NCBI RefSeq assembly: GCF_052161655.1
Contig: NZ_CP197418.1
Coordinates: 4,216,001 to 4,280,000, forward strand
Reading direction: 5' to 3'
DNA length: 64,000 bases
Origin: Novipirellula sp052161655
GTDB taxonomy: Bacteria > Planctomycetota > Planctomycetia > Pirellulales > Pirellulaceae
The notes beneath the pieces are model-generated. The model was not told the DNA's origin, ran no database searches, and saw only the letters and a list, made by a program, of their open reading frames with translations. The position numbers were made by a program, and so were the translations under genes. Below are positions 1-8,824 of this stretch, one piece after another (positions within the stretch are counted from its first letter, which is position 1; every line of letters begins with the position of its first letter).

Positions 1-737
1 TCGTAGCCAGTGGTTCGTGCCCAATTCGGATCAGAGTCAACATCCACGAAGTGCCGCCCGGTGGCGAATTGTATCCAAGAATCGCTGTCTTTCACGCCAG
101 TGATTTTAAATACGGGTGGCCAGCCCTTTCCGTCAGAGAGACTCAAAAAACCTTGCGACGTATCGAACGGGCCAGACGTGTTTGTCACAAATCGACCATT
201 GCTCGATTGAATGAACGCTTCGCTGTGATCAGGCCGAAGCCAATGGATCGTATACCGTTCAGTGTCACCAAGTTCTCGGGGGAGTCGCAGGGCAATTTCG
301 CCACCATCGGCCGTGTGCCAAAACTTTCCAGACGCTGTTTGGATCGCGAAAACCTCAGTCTCGGGTCGTGGAACAACGTCAACTAATTGCCCATTGTGTT
401 CAACCTGCAACTGGCCGTTGTGCAAGGAGTATTTAACCCGCTTCAGCGGAGCTTTGTCGCCACGTTTCACATTGATCGTTGTCTCGAGCTGAAACTCTCG
501 CCATGTTGCCTGAAAATGATGAGGTCCCGCGCGCAACGTCACGGGCGCGTGCCAGCCCGCAAAAGAGTCCCCGTCGATGGCCAAAGCAATTTGAGTGTCC
601 GTTCGTTGAACCGACAGGTCGCCAACATTGGTGCGCAGGTATTGCCGGTAGCGTTCGGCTGCAATTCCAAGCCCAAATACGGCGAGGAAACAAAGCAGCA
701 ACGCCGTGCGCTTGCGAATTTTGCAAATTGAAGGCAT
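1..737 (-). CDS. Membrane-anchored protein of unknown function, cut by window edge
   Basis: An open frame runs from an ATG at 737 to the left edge without a stop, giving about 245 residues; the C-terminus lies outside. A basic N-terminus (KIRKR) and one hydrophobic segment at about residues 9-24 suggest a signal anchor with the rest outside the cytoplasm. The soluble part is beta-rich in appearance, with a stretch (TTINVKRGDK) that resembles the post-membrane part of the kinase at 27416-30664. An in-frame TGA just upstream fixes the start. It precedes an attC-like site, so it is probably a cassette gene. No family recognised. Confidence 0.7.
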   Translation of the reverse strand, partial: MPSICKIRKRTALLLCFLAVFGLGIAAERYRQYLRTNVGDLSVQRTDTQIALAIDGDSFAGWHAPVTLRAGPHHFQATWREFQLETTINVKRGDKAPLKRVKYSLHNGQLQVEHNGQLVDVVPRPETEVFAIQTASGKFWHTADGGEIALRLPRELGDTERYTIHWLRPDHSEAFIQSSNGRFVTNTSGPFDTSQGFLSLSDGKGWPPVFKITGVKDSDSWIQFATGRHFVDVDSDPNWARTTGY

Positions 738-819
738 CTCAAGGCCATGCGAATATCAACACGGGAAACGGAAGTTCTTTAGACCCCATTCTCACGCCCT
801 GTAACGGACATCGTCGGCG

Positions 820-1188
820 AACGTCCCGGATCACGCCGATCCAGCGGATGATGATGATGTAACGGGCTAAGCAGATAGGCAGAAGTCTTTCGGTATATTA
901 GCCGTTTTGGCGCTAGCCACGGTTTCCCACGAACAACCGTAACGCCGTGAACGATTTTCTGGTAGCTACCTTCACCAGAAGGTGGTGATTCGCATTTGCG
1001 CGCCAACAATCCACGCTCTGGCGAGCGTAGCTACGAAACGCAAATACCGTAATTTGCAGCACGAAAAACGTTCACGGCACTGCGAACAACCGGTCGCTAG
1101 CGCCCAAGCGGCTAATGGAATTTCCCCTAATCATTCCTGCCTATCTGCTTAGTTGTGAACTTCCGGATCTGCCGTGCATTTGAGGGTT
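820..1188 (-). repeat. attC site split by a MITE
   Basis: The left arm (AACGTCCCGGATCACGCCG) begins at 820 and the right arm (CCGGATCTGCCGTGCA...GGTT) ends at 1188. The arms pair, and the loop between them holds the 287 bp palindromic element at 866-1152. Confidence 0.65.
866..1152. mobile_element. MITE-like palindromic element
   Basis: Sixteen-base terminal inverted repeats CTAAGCAGATAGGCAG and CTGCCTATCTGCTTAG bound a non-coding interior containing a further inverted repeat around AACGCCGTGAACG and CGTTCACGGC. It sits in the attC loop. The left end matches DNA at 31432. Confidence 0.7.
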
Positions 1189-1502
1189 CCCCGACATCGT
1201 TTGCCAAGGGACGCCGACCATTACACTGGCAAGCGATGGGCCAAGTGTACCGCGCGGCGTCCGAGAGATCAAAACGGTTTGAACTAAGGCTCGTCGCACA
1301 CACAGCAATGGCACCGCAGGTTTGCTGAAACTTTCGACTTCCGGTCGCTCAGGCTACCACCGATGAATGCGGATGGACACAGATTCCCGATCGAAGGATC
1401 CGTGTTCATCTGTGTGAATCGGTGGTCCCATTTGACTTGCCGACCGCTTGACCTCGCATTGTTTGAATTCGCTGGTTCGAAACTCAAACATTTCATTCGG
1501 AT
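1189..1502 (-). other. Cassette without a convincing gene
   Basis: DNA between two attC sites. Open frames here read through the right-hand attC and have no family look. It contains a palindrome at 1357-1425 whose arms carry CCACCGAT and ATCGGTGG around GGACACAGAT / ATCTGTGTGA. Confidence 0.5.
1357..1425. repeat. Palindromic intergenic repeat
   Basis: Arms beginning CCACCGATGAATGCGGAT and ending TGTGTGAATCGGTGG can fold into a long hairpin. It lies inside a gene-poor cassette. Confidence 0.6.
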
Positions 1503-1586
1503 AACGTTGGAATTCACACGGTGGCGGGAGTTGATCATCCACTTCGATATACACGGCCACCGCCACTTCCATACAATTCTATGGTT
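1503..1586 (-). repeat. attC site
   Basis: Left core GGATAACG, right core GGTTATCC. Inner arms CACACGGTGGCGGGA and CCACCGCCAC pair. The TTA of the right core is the stop codon of the gene at 1585-2058. Confidence 0.85.
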
Positions 1587-2058
1587 ATCCGTCCGGATGG
1601 TTTCGATCGTTCAATTGCTGAGGAGACGCGTCACCAGAGACATCGCCAGTTTCCGAACCTTTGTACCCCGCCTTAAAAACCCAGAGCAATCCGACCACGA
1701 ACATTACGGGGGGATAAAAGTAGATGCGATTCGCGGCTATTATGCCCCCGACAAACAATACAGCAGCAACAGCCATGAGAAAGAAGCCACCGCCGGCGCC
1801 AGTGCCGAGTTCAGAAGCGACAGACTCCTCAATGGTTATCGGATGAACGTAGTCGTCTGGCAGGTCGCGCAGCTTAGTCCGCGTGGCGAAATGGGCAATC
1901 AGTGCAACGCCTAGGCCCATCATCGGCATCATGATGAACGCGATAAGCACGAAATCAAAGGGTGTCGTCTTCTCTACAAGGGCGATAAAAGTACCGAGGA
2001 CGAGTCCAGCCAACAATCCGGCAAGCAATCCGTTTTTTGCAAATTTCGCAGCACGCAT
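1585..2058 (-). CDS. Small multi-pass membrane protein
   Basis: 157 residues with hydrophobic segments at about 10-26, 36-54, 90-107 and 114-130, so probably four membrane helices; glycine-rich in the first (GLLAGLLAGLVLG). The C-terminus is polar. The ATG at 2058 lies 54 bp after the preceding core site and the TAA overlaps the next attC, the normal geometry of this array. It is the only gene of its cassette. No family recognised; the role is unknown. Confidence 0.75.
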   Translation of the reverse strand: MRAAKFAKNGLLAGLLAGLVLGTFIALVEKTTPFDFVLIAFIMMPMMGLGVALIAHFATRTKLRDLPDDYVHPITIEESVASELGTGAGGGFFLMAVAAVLFVGGIIAANRIYFYPPVMFVVGLLWVFKAGYKGSETGDVSGDASPQQLNDRNHPDG

Positions 2059-2111
2059 TAGGCGTTCCGTTTCGAGTAGAGCGACAGTGTCAAGAAAGTT
2101 TTCAGCCGGGT

Positions 2112-2193
2112 AACGTTTGGGTTAATCAAGTTGCCGTCCAAGTTGAACCACTTCTGCAACGTCAGAGCGGCAACTTTAGTTCAACCTTTGGTT
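2112..2193 (-). repeat. attC site
   Basis: Left core GGGTAACG, right core GGTTCTGC. Closely resembles the site at 3065-3146, so these two share a recent ancestor. Confidence 0.8.
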
Positions 2194-2449
2194 CTGCACA
2201 TGTTTGGGTGAAGCGGCGGAAAACTAAGCAGTTCAATCGACGCCAACGATTTAATATAGCTGACCAGCGAAGGGCCGAGTGATCATCGGCCGCGAACGCA
2301 CTCGGGGACAAGCCACGAATCTCACCAATGAACACGAATCTGGGAGCTGCACGCCATTCGTGTCCATTGGTGAGATTCGTGGCTGACCGTCAAATGTCTC
2401 GAGCATCGTTACGTTATGGCGACAAATGAGAAGTTGCCCAAAGCCTCGG
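2194..2449 (-). other. Cassette without a convincing gene
   Basis: No credible open frame. A near-perfect 74 bp palindrome lies at 2311-2384 with arms AGCCACGAATCTCACCAATG and CATTGGTGAGATTCGTGGCT. The same ATTCGTG-type palindrome appears at 14330-14420, 53050-53120 and 62805-62880. Confidence 0.5.
2311..2384. repeat. ATTCGTG-type palindromic repeat
   Basis: Twenty-base arms AGCCACGAATCTCACCAATG / CATTGGTGAGATTCGTGGCT flank a short loop; intergenic hairpin of unknown role. Confidence 0.7.
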
Positions 2450-2512
2450 TCAACTCCGGACGTTCGATTCTCAAAACGCCAGGCTACCGCGACTTCGGTT
2501 CATCGCTTGGTT
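2450..2512 (-). repeat. Degenerate attC, right half only clear
   Basis: The right arm (GACTTCGGTTCATCGCTTGGTT) is typical, but the left core AAC box is absent and the left arm is poorly matched. Confidence 0.45.
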
Positions 2513-2531
2513 CTGGCGTAAAGATTGTCAA

Positions 2532-3029
2532 TTAAACGTCTAGGTCAGAAAGAGCTCCGCAATTGACGCATTGCTCTGTATCATCATCTGGGAAACGGTG
2601 ACCGCATCCTGAGCAAAACCTCGACGATGCAGTAGGTGACAGCCATTTGCCTAAACCTGCGCCGAGTAACATTACAATGCCTATGACTTTACCAGGACGC
2701 CTCGTCTCTGGGAGGAAATTGACCAGTATCAATCCTAATGCCAATCCAGCGATGCCACCGATGATACAACCGAAATTATCCGCGATCGCGGACAGCCGTT
2801 TTTGACTTGCGTTACTGCTATGCTCGCGTTCTTCGCTAGTGCGATGAAGAAACGTGTAGGCGAATCCCAGCATGGCTCCGCCAATTGCTCCACTTACAGT
2901 CATCATCACAATCGTCGGAATCGCAATTGACGGGTGTTGGGATCGCGTTTCAGGTGACGCGATGCCGGCTAGAATGCCCAGCACACCTCCCGCTGCAACG
3001 CCAAATGCAATTGTTCTACCTTTTCCCAT
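2532..3029 (-). CDS. Membrane protein with C-terminal zinc ribbon
   Basis: 165 residues. Four hydrophobic stretches (about 6-24, 36-58, 86-104, 113-128) are followed by a short zinc ribbon with CSGC and CVNC pairs separated by about 14 residues. The glycine-rich helices resemble small membrane proteins of the glycine-zipper kind, but I assign no family. ATG at 3029 lies 36 bp after the core site at 3065. Other cassettes here also pair membrane helices with zinc ribbons, for example 56211-56987. Confidence 0.75.
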   Translation of the reverse strand: MGKGRTIAFGVAAGGVLGILAGIASPETRSQHPSIAIPTIVMMTVSGAIGGAMLGFAYTFLHRTSEEREHSSNASQKRLSAIADNFGCIIGGIAGLALGLILVNFLPETRRPGKVIGIVMLLGAGLGKWLSPTASSRFCSGCGHRFPDDDTEQCVNCGALSDLDV

Positions 3030-3064
3030 TGCCTTCTATCCTCAAGAGCGTTGCATCTTGCCGG

Positions 3065-3146
3065 AACGTTTAGGTTAACCAAGTTACTGCCGACGATGAA
3101 CCATTTCTTTAACGTCAGCGCGGCAACTTTGGTTCACCCGTTGGTT
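3065..3146 (-). repeat. attC site
   Basis: Left core GGAACG, right core GGTTCTTT. Arms AACCAAGTTACTGCCG and CGGCAACTTTGGTT pair. It closes a copy of the R2 non-coding cassette. Confidence 0.8.
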
Positions 3147-3479
3147 CTTTGATTGGGCTTGTTCGGCGGACGATTCGCCATTCGAATCAATTCCGCGCCT
3201 AGGATACTGCCCGAAGCCGGACCGAGCAACAATTGACTAAGCAGATTCACGAGTCGGCGATCTTCGACTGGCGCATCGACTGCGTTGGAAGTCGGGCGTT
3301 GGCCAAACCACGCAACGATGAGTGTTTATTCGTGTTCCAGCAAGAGAGAACACTGATCTTCGCTAATCGCACACCAATGGCTTTTCTTTGGAGGTCCGCT
3401 CTGCGTTCATTGGCAGCGGCAAGCGATTGAGCGACCGAAACGGAACTTGGCAATCGGCCCCGCATTGACGGACAGCAAG
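3147..3479 (-). repeat. R2 non-coding cassette, copy 1
   Basis: Shares long blocks with 31830-32165, 39339-39705 and 47866-48208: GGACGATTCGCCA, CCGAGCAACAATTGAC, a TTATTCGTGTTCCAGC block and CTTCGCTAATCGCA. No frame is conserved between copies, so the conserved unit is probably not protein-coding. An inverted pair around AGTGTTCCAGCAAGAGAGAACACT would fold in RNA. Confidence 0.7.
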
Positions 3480-3563
3480 AACGGTTCGGTTCAGTGGGCG
3501 GTGGCGAGCGACTCAACCATTGCTTGGTCGGCCGCCACCGCTACGCTGATGCAACCGCGTGTC
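3480..3563 (-). repeat. attC site with variant right core
   Basis: Left core AACGGTTC; the right core is GTCATCC instead of GTTATCC, and its TCA is the stop codon of the next gene. Arms GGGCGGTGGCGAGCG and CGGCCGCCACCGCT pair. Confidence 0.7.
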
Positions 3564-4050
3564 ATCCGCCGTCTGCCCTGTCTCGGCGGCAAATCCACAA
3601 CGCATAGTAACCGCCGACAATCCCGAGCGTCATAGCAACAAAGAGGTGCCCGAGCGGCATCGTATCACGAACATCACGAAGTTCGTCTGAGAAATCGTTC
3701 AGTTTCATAGTCTTGCCACTGTATTTTGACTTTGCAATAGACTGAAACAATTGTGTCGTTGGCAAGCGTCCATTTGAGATCGCATATTCATGTTCTCCAA
3801 CGACGAACGTCAGCAGTAGGTATACGACTGATGGAATCAGCAGTCCGATTGCGAAACATCGCCGGTTGCCATTCCCGATGGCGGCATTGATTGCCTGCAT
3901 TACAAACATGGCGCCGAGAAGCGTCGCGGCAATCCAAGCGATCGGTGGGCCGTTTAGAGCACCCGCAACGCAAATTGCGAGCACGGCTACGACTGCAAGC
4001 AGTGTACGAATCGATATTTGCACTTTGCGTTGCCTGTCCTTTAATGGCAA
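3562..4050 (-). CDS. Membrane protein with N-terminal ISIRTLL motif
   Basis: 162 residues. QISIRTLLAVVAVLAICVAG at about 11-30 is the recurrent planctomycete F/I-S-I-R-T-L-L motif followed by a membrane helix. Further helices lie at about 34-55, 68-84 and 135-152. The region between the third and fourth helices is polar and presumably one loop. The TGA stop overlaps the variant attC core. Function unknown; the motif marks a family-independent leader seen in several cassettes here. Confidence 0.75.
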   Translation of the reverse strand: MPLKDRQRKVQISIRTLLAVVAVLAICVAGALNGPPIAWIAATLLGAMFVMQAINAAIGNGNRRCFAIGLLIPSVVYLLLTFVVGEHEYAISNGRLPTTQLFQSIAKSKYSGKTMKLNDFSDELRDVRDTMPLGHLFVAMTLGIVGGYYALWICRRDRADGG

Positions 4051-4130
4051 ACAGCGTCCGTCCGGAGTGTTCGCCTAGTGTGGATTGGTCGGATGTTGTC
4101 GGCAGTAGCTATGTCCGCGCTCCGTCGGAT

Positions 4131-4212
4131 AACGTCCCTCACCACGGGGTCGGGGAATTTGATCGTCCATTTGTAAAACCTCGCAAGCCCGACGTCGCTG
4201 GACCGTCGCGCT
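4131..4212 (-). repeat. attC site with variant right core
   Basis: Left core GGATAACG; right core GCTAACC. Arms CACGGGGTCGGGG and GCCCGACGTCGCTGG pair imperfectly. Confidence 0.65.
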
Positions 4213-4378
4213 AACCTTGGAAACAAAGAACCACCGTCCCAATACAGAGCGTCCCGGTGCAGAGCAACCCCCATGCAAACACTTTTGAGAGCTTGCCGTA
4301 TAAACCAGGCAGTTTGTATTGAAATGCGATGTGGTTGAATACCGTCACGCGCCAAACACGGCTGTGGAGCTCGAGTAT

Positions 4379-4747
4379 TTACTGTATTGTCGGTATCCAT
4401 TGGAAGTATTGAACCAATGACAGAATCAAGTCTGCCGTAATCGCAAAACACCCGGCGGTTAGGGAGCGAGGTTTCGTGAACGCTACCACGATCATGATGG
4501 CAATTGGACAAGCCAGGATCGTCAATACCAACGGCAAGACGATGAACAGTTCCAAGTAGGGAATTGATAAGATAGCATCGTTACGGACAACGAACGTGCC
4601 CAAGACGACAGTGAAAAGATGGACATAGAAGACCGCACGGAGTCGCCCCACGAACAGCCTTGCCCGCGTGGGGAGGGCGTCACTCTCGCTACTTTCTGGC
4701 GGCTCGTACGGATTTGAGTCAACAATTGCAATCGGTATCACTCTCAA
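4379..4747 (-). CDS. NPYxPP-motif small membrane protein
   Basis: 122 residues. SNPYEPPES near residue 12 is the planctomycete NPYxxP leader motif, followed by about three to four membrane helices (38-55, 63-80, 84-100, 104-118). No ATG is available; TTG at 4747 or GTG two codons later fits the spacing after the core at 4755. The TAA stop lies 167 bp from the next attC, and that gap holds nothing recognisable. Function unknown. Confidence 0.65.
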   Translation of the reverse strand: MRVIPIAIVDSNPYEPPESSESDALPTRARLFVGRLRAVFYVHLFTVVLGTFVVRNDAILSIPYLELFIVLPLVLTILACPIAIMIVVAFTKPRSLTAGCFAITADLILSLVQYFQWIPTIQ

Positions 4748-4754
4748 TCCAACG

Positions 4755-4838
4755 AACGTTGGGGTTCAGCGAGTCGGCACGGAAGTCGTTGTGGTGGCCA
4801 AATTGCTCAAACTGCCGACTTCGGCGCGCCCCATGGTT
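4755..4838 (-). repeat. attC site of R1 cassette
   Basis: Left core AACGTTGG, right core ATGGTTCC. Arms TTCAGCGAGTCGGC and GCCGACTTCGGCG pair. The same site precedes the R1 cassettes at 13069, 16278, 53259 and 54798. Confidence 0.85.
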
Positions 4839-5029
4839 CCTCGGTTTGCTGTAGTGGGATGTCGCTATTCACGACGGTTGACGTACCCCCAATCATAACG
4901 AGCGCAACGACCGCCGGCAAATCCGGTTGTAGCCGCAAAAACAAAGAAGAAATTTGTTGGCAGAATGATGTGGGGCAAAATGATAAATCATCGCGCGCCA
5001 ATTATTCTGCCACCTAATCATTTTGCCAT
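4839..5029 (-). repeat. R1 non-coding cassette, copy 1, truncated
   Basis: Matches the other R1 copies up to the block of interleaved inverted repeats (GGCAGAATGAT, GGCAAAATGAT, ATTATTCTGCC, AATCATTTTGCC) and then breaks off where the RAYT remnant starts. The right third of the cassette is missing. Confidence 0.75.
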
Positions 5030-5035
5030 TCGGGG

Positions 5036-5781
5036 TTTAAAAAAGGTGTCAGGTTTAAAAAAGGTGTCAGAGGTTTAAAAAAGGTGTCAGGACTCTTTTC
5101 TCGGTATTTGGACTTGTTTCTTGGGTCCTCCGCGGGGGCGGAGCAAGGATTCGAGGACGAGGCGACGTGTGATCGATTCTACCCAAGTTGAATTTCCTAG
5201 CGGGGGGCTCGGCGAATCGACCAGCGGATTTGATCGAGTGCCTTGTCGTCGAGTGCTTCGTTGACTCGCCTATGCCAATTCGGCAAGCGCGGGATCGGCC
5301 ATGGTGACAGTAACCTTGGTAGAGGTTCACTGGTTTGGGACCAGCGATACAGCGACCCTCAACGCCAATCTTCTGCCTTTTCAATCAGCGCTGCTCGTTT
5401 CGCATTTCATTCAACGTAGCGACAGAGGACGAGGAAGTGGTCGTCGTCCAGAACAGGAAAACACTTGAAGCGAGCTTGGTACACATGTCCTTCTTCCCCA
5501 GTGTGATAGTGAGCGTGGTAAAGGATAGTGTGCGTGAGCGTGACCCACCGCAAGAAATGCCTCATCCCTCCGTGCTCACTGGGTTACAACACCAAGTGCC
5601 GATGATTGGGCGTCGACTGGTTGGCCACGATTTGCCATGGAAAGATCTGCAGTCCCTTGGACAAGATGTTTTCGAATGCCTCGTAGTCGGTGGCTTTGTG
5701 AAAAATGGTCCAGGGCCTATTGCACCGATTCAAGGCATGGTAAATCGCCTCTTTCTCGTCCGCACGTCCCGATCTGTTCAT
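5036..5781 (-). pseudogene. Decayed RAYT (IS200-like Y1) transposase, copy 1
   Basis: Starting at 5781 the N-terminal part reads with IYHALNR, TIFHK, YEAFENIL and an NHRHLVL, corresponding to the NHWH metal-binding motif of REP-associated tyrosine transposases, then hits a stop. Later pieces are in other frames, and the far end holds the typical proline-arginine-rich tail. REP-like ends carry GGTGTCAGGACTCTTTT and poly-A tracts. Related remnants are at 8825-9472 and 11420-12050. Not functional. Confidence 0.75.
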
Positions 5782-5788
5782 CTCACTT

Positions 5789-5839
5789 CAATAGCGCATA
5801 AAAAAAACGCAGAACTGCGTTAACAGAACTGCGCTATTG
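5789..5839 (-). terminator. Terminator hairpin for surface-protein gene
   Basis: On the minus strand the perfect palindrome AACGCAGTTCTGCGTT (5806-5821) runs directly into a T-run (5800-5807). An outer inverted repeat CAATAGCGCA / TGCGCTATTG encloses it. It lies 59 bp past the stop of 5898-8669. Confidence 0.65.
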
Positions 5840-5897
5840 GTTATGTTCAAAGTTTAACCGGGAATTAGCCGGTGACCGCATTTCGCATTCGATACAA

Positions 5898-8669
5898 TTA
5901 ATTGCCCTCGAGGATATCGTTGATCACATTGTCGATTTGGATGAGCAATTCATCACCGACTGTCTGAGCTAGATCTCCAGAATTGATCAAGTCTTCGATT
6001 TCATCACGGGATTGTGCCAGTTTCGATATCGCTTTTGCGTCCTTACCCTTGTTGTAATGTTTCAACGCTTGCTTCAAGTGGTTGATCACGGGTTTGGCCT
6101 CGCCCTTGCTCAGCGTCCCCTCGTCTAAAAGATCCTGCACATCATCAACGGTACCATCGATTTGATCTGGAACGGGCAAATCATCCGGAAGATTATTCAA
6201 GTTGATTGTTACGGTTGCCGCGCCGATGGCCTCTAGGTCATCTTGGACTTGAATGATCAAGTTGAAGGATGGATTCGTATCGAAATCGAGTGCCGATGAG
6301 TTTGCAACCGTGATCTTGCCGGTCCCACTATCGATAACAAACGCACCGCCGATATTGCCGCCCACAATTGAGTAGGCGATCGAATTTCCGTTATCGACAT
6401 CGCTTGCATCGACCGACCCCACAATTGTCATGTTTGGACTATTTTCGTCGACTGTGAACGTGTCCGCATTTGCAGTCGGTGCGTCGTTGCGACCTACGAC
6501 TTTGATCGTCAGATCTGAAGTTGACGCGAATTGACCGTCTGTCGCTGCGTAGGTGATCAGCTCTGTTACCGTCTCACCGTCAGCAAGCGATTGCACGTTG
6601 GATTGAGCATTGGCCAATGTGTACAGGTAACTGCCGTCGGAGCCAATGGAGACACTGCCGTATGTCATGCTGATCGTGTCGCCCACGGCAGCTGGATCTC
6701 CTTGAACCGCCGCGACAGTCAAAGGTACGCCTTCTGGGTCCGCATCATTTGTTAGAACATTGCCGCTAACAGTGCCAATGGGATCATCTTCATAAATCAG
6801 ATCCGCATCTGGGGTCACAAGTGGCGATCGGTGTTCCGCGATGCTAACCGCAAAGCTGACGTCATTGGATACTAAGTTACCACCGAAATCGATTGTGCCA
6901 GCTCTAAACTCGCCAGCGACATAGAACGTACCTTGCTGACCAATTGCAATCGATCTCAGAGCAGTGCCCGGCGAATCGCCATCCATGTAGAAATACTCTA
7001 TCTCGCCTGTTTCCGCAAATTTTGCCACGAATGAGACGCCATTGCGGGTGCTGGGCAACATCGTTCCGTCAAAGTTCTGGATCGGATCGTTTAATCCTTG
7101 AAATAGTCCCGACGTGTACGCTTTGCCGTCTTCGTCCACCTGCAAGCCATCCCAGAAATTAATACTCGAGCCTCCGGCAACCGAGAAGTAAACTTGATTG
7201 CCAGTGCTGTCCAGGCGTGAGATAACGAGGTTGTTGACTCCCGGAGTACTGATGCTCGCCCCGTTGAAGTCCGATATGGTGGACGAAGAGGTACTCCCGA
7301 TCAACGTGATATTGCCCAACGCATCTACGTGTGCTTGTTGAATTCCATCGAACGCGTTGCCGCCAAAAGTTTCGAATAGTTGCTGTACGCCACTGGCGTC
7401 CAGTTTGGCAACAAACGCATCGATATCTCCATTGCCAGTTACCGAATTGCCCGCAAAGTCAACGGTTGTCTCGCCGGTTGGAGTGCGACCAAACAGAAAT
7501 ACGTTCCCGCTCGAATCGGTTTCAATATCTCGAATCCAAGTCGAACTGCCACCAGTCGCTGTGACATGGAACCGTTGATTTCCCGCAACATCAAGCGATG
7601 CAGCGAAGATACTGTTAGTCGAAACAACGACAGCGTTGCCATCAAAATCGGTGATTGGATCTACAAACGGAGTTCGGCCAGAGATGGTAACGTTGCCCGC
7701 GACATCTACCTGAAACGGGCCGACATTCGTACCTGCGGCTGGCATGGATCGTAAATACTGTTGGTTGCCTGCGCTGTCGATCGCCGCCACCGAAAGTTGC
7801 AATTCTCGTGCCGACGCATCACCGAACGTGTTGCCGTCGAAATCTTCGAACTGTCTGAATGCACTACTGTAGACGTAAGTGGTTCCGTTGACGACTTGCA
7901 TGTCCTGGGGATTAAGATTGATAGCGGTTTCAAAGAATGCTTGGCTCCCGTCGCTTGCGATGCTGGCTACATATGCTGCTGAATTTGTTGGCTCTGCGAG
8001 ACTGTTACCAGCAAAGTCCGTCAGATTTGTTTCTTGATCGGAGTCCTGATCGATCGAGCCGGCGATGTTCACTGTCCCGTCAACATCGAAGTGGACCGCT
8101 CGAATAGAATCGCTCGAATCACCACCTGCTAATTTGAAATACTGTTGAACGCCACTGCCATCGAGTTTTGCGGCAAACAAATCGCTTTCGCGAGTGCCCG
8201 AGCCGAGGTAGGAATTTCCATCAAAGTCGATAATCTCTATGTCAGCCGCGACCGTACCGACAACGTAAATGTCTCCGTTGGCATCGGCGTGAACGTCAAA
8301 TATGCTGTCGGCACTGCCCTTTCCGCTATTGCCGATACCGCCGGCGGTCGCAAAGAAATCCTGAACACCTTGAGGGTCCAGTTTGGCCACAAAGATGTCA
8401 CCTCCCGGCGATGCCGTCACCGCGTTGCCATCAAAATCTGTCGCACCATCATGAACTTGCCCGTACACATATTGGTTACCAACCTCATCAATCGACGATC
8501 CGTGGACTTCAGTCAGATCGTTGGCAAAAGCCGCATACAACGGAATGCCTGCGAGGACGCGACGCGATTCCAGCACTTCGCCTCTCAGCGAACGGTCTAG
8601 CGATCGACGGTTACGCGATTTACGAGTCGATTTACGCTGTGATGATCTTGAAAAGAACTGCTTCAACAT
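5898..8669 (-). CDS. Secreted beta-propeller-like/cadherin surface protein
   Basis: 923 residues. The leader is very basic, with RGEVLESRRVLAG at about residues 30-42, the planctomycete export leader. Residues about 45-615 hold some ten SBBP-like repeats of about 50-60 residues, each with a DFDGN or similar motif and VAKLD-type strands (FVAKLDASGVQQ and variants). Then come a VCBS/cadherin-like block (about 620-720), a second cadherin-like domain (about 725-830) with DVDNGN and DFDTNPSF calcium-binding signatures, and a helical FIMAH-like domain at the C-terminus (about 845-920). Probably exported and surface-bound. It is far larger than any cassette gene, lacks attC neighbours and lies between RAYT remnants. 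Confidence 0.8.
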   Translation of the reverse strand: MLKQFFSRSSQRKSTRKSRNRRSLDRSLRGEVLESRRVLAGIPLYAAFANDLTEVHGSSIDEVGNQYVYGQVHDGATDFDGNAVTASPGGDIFVAKLDPQGVQDFFATAGGIGNSGKGSADSIFDVHADANGDIYVVGTVAADIEIIDFDGNSYLGSGTRESDLFAAKLDGSGVQQYFKLAGGDSSDSIRAVHFDVDGTVNIAGSIDQDSDQETNLTDFAGNSLAEPTNSAAYVASIASDGSQAFFETAINLNPQDMQVVNGTTYVYSSAFRQFEDFDGNTFGDASARELQLSVAAIDSAGNQQYLRSMPAAGTNVGPFQVDVAGNVTISGRTPFVDPITDFDGNAVVVSTNSIFAASLDVAGNQRFHVTATGGSSTWIRDIETDSSGNVFLFGRTPTGETTVDFAGNSVTGNGDIDAFVAKLDASGVQQLFETFGGNAFDGIQQAHVDALGNITLIGSTSSSTISDFNGASISTPGVNNLVISRLDSTGNQVYFSVAGGSSINFWDGLQVDEDGKAYTSGLFQGLNDPIQNFDGTMLPSTRNGVSFVAKFAETGEIEYFYMDGDSPGTALRSIAIGQQGTFYVAGEFRAGTIDFGGNLVSNDVSFAVSIAEHRSPLVTPDADLIYEDDPIGTVSGNVLTNDADPEGVPLTVAAVQGDPAAVGDTISMTYGSVSIGSDGSYLYTLANAQSNVQSLADGETVTELITYAATDGQFASTSDLTIKVVGRNDAPTANADTFTVDENSPNMTIVGSVDASDVDNGNSIAYSIVGGNIGGAFVIDSGTGKITVANSSALDFDTNPSFNLIIQVQDDLEAIGAATVTINLNNLPDDLPVPDQIDGTVDDVQDLLDEGTLSKGEAKPVINHLKQALKHYNKGKDAKAISKLAQSRDEIEDLINSGDLAQTVGDELLIQIDNVINDILEGN

Positions 8670-8824
8670 TCGAAGTGCCCAATATATGAACGGGGGGTGA
8701 CGGCGACGAGAGAAGATGAAAGAAGTCGCGCATGAGATTTCGGCAACACTATAGTAGGCGACTCGCTGAATATCTACCTACCGCGAACCGCGAGCGGCTT
8801 ATCTCGCCGCTTTAGTGTCTAGAG
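8670..8824. other. Upstream region of surface-protein gene
   Basis: No gene. A weak hairpin lies in the CGCGAACCGCGAGCGG stretch. No confident promoter seen. Confidence 0.3.

Noticed and set aside
10..386. Plus-strand frames at the left edge
   Set aside because: They lie opposite the continuous minus-strand gene from 737 to the edge, which has a membrane anchor and fixed start.
4041..4511. Long minus-strand frame across an attC
   Set aside because: It reads through the attC at 4131-4212 and overlaps a better membrane gene; no protein features.
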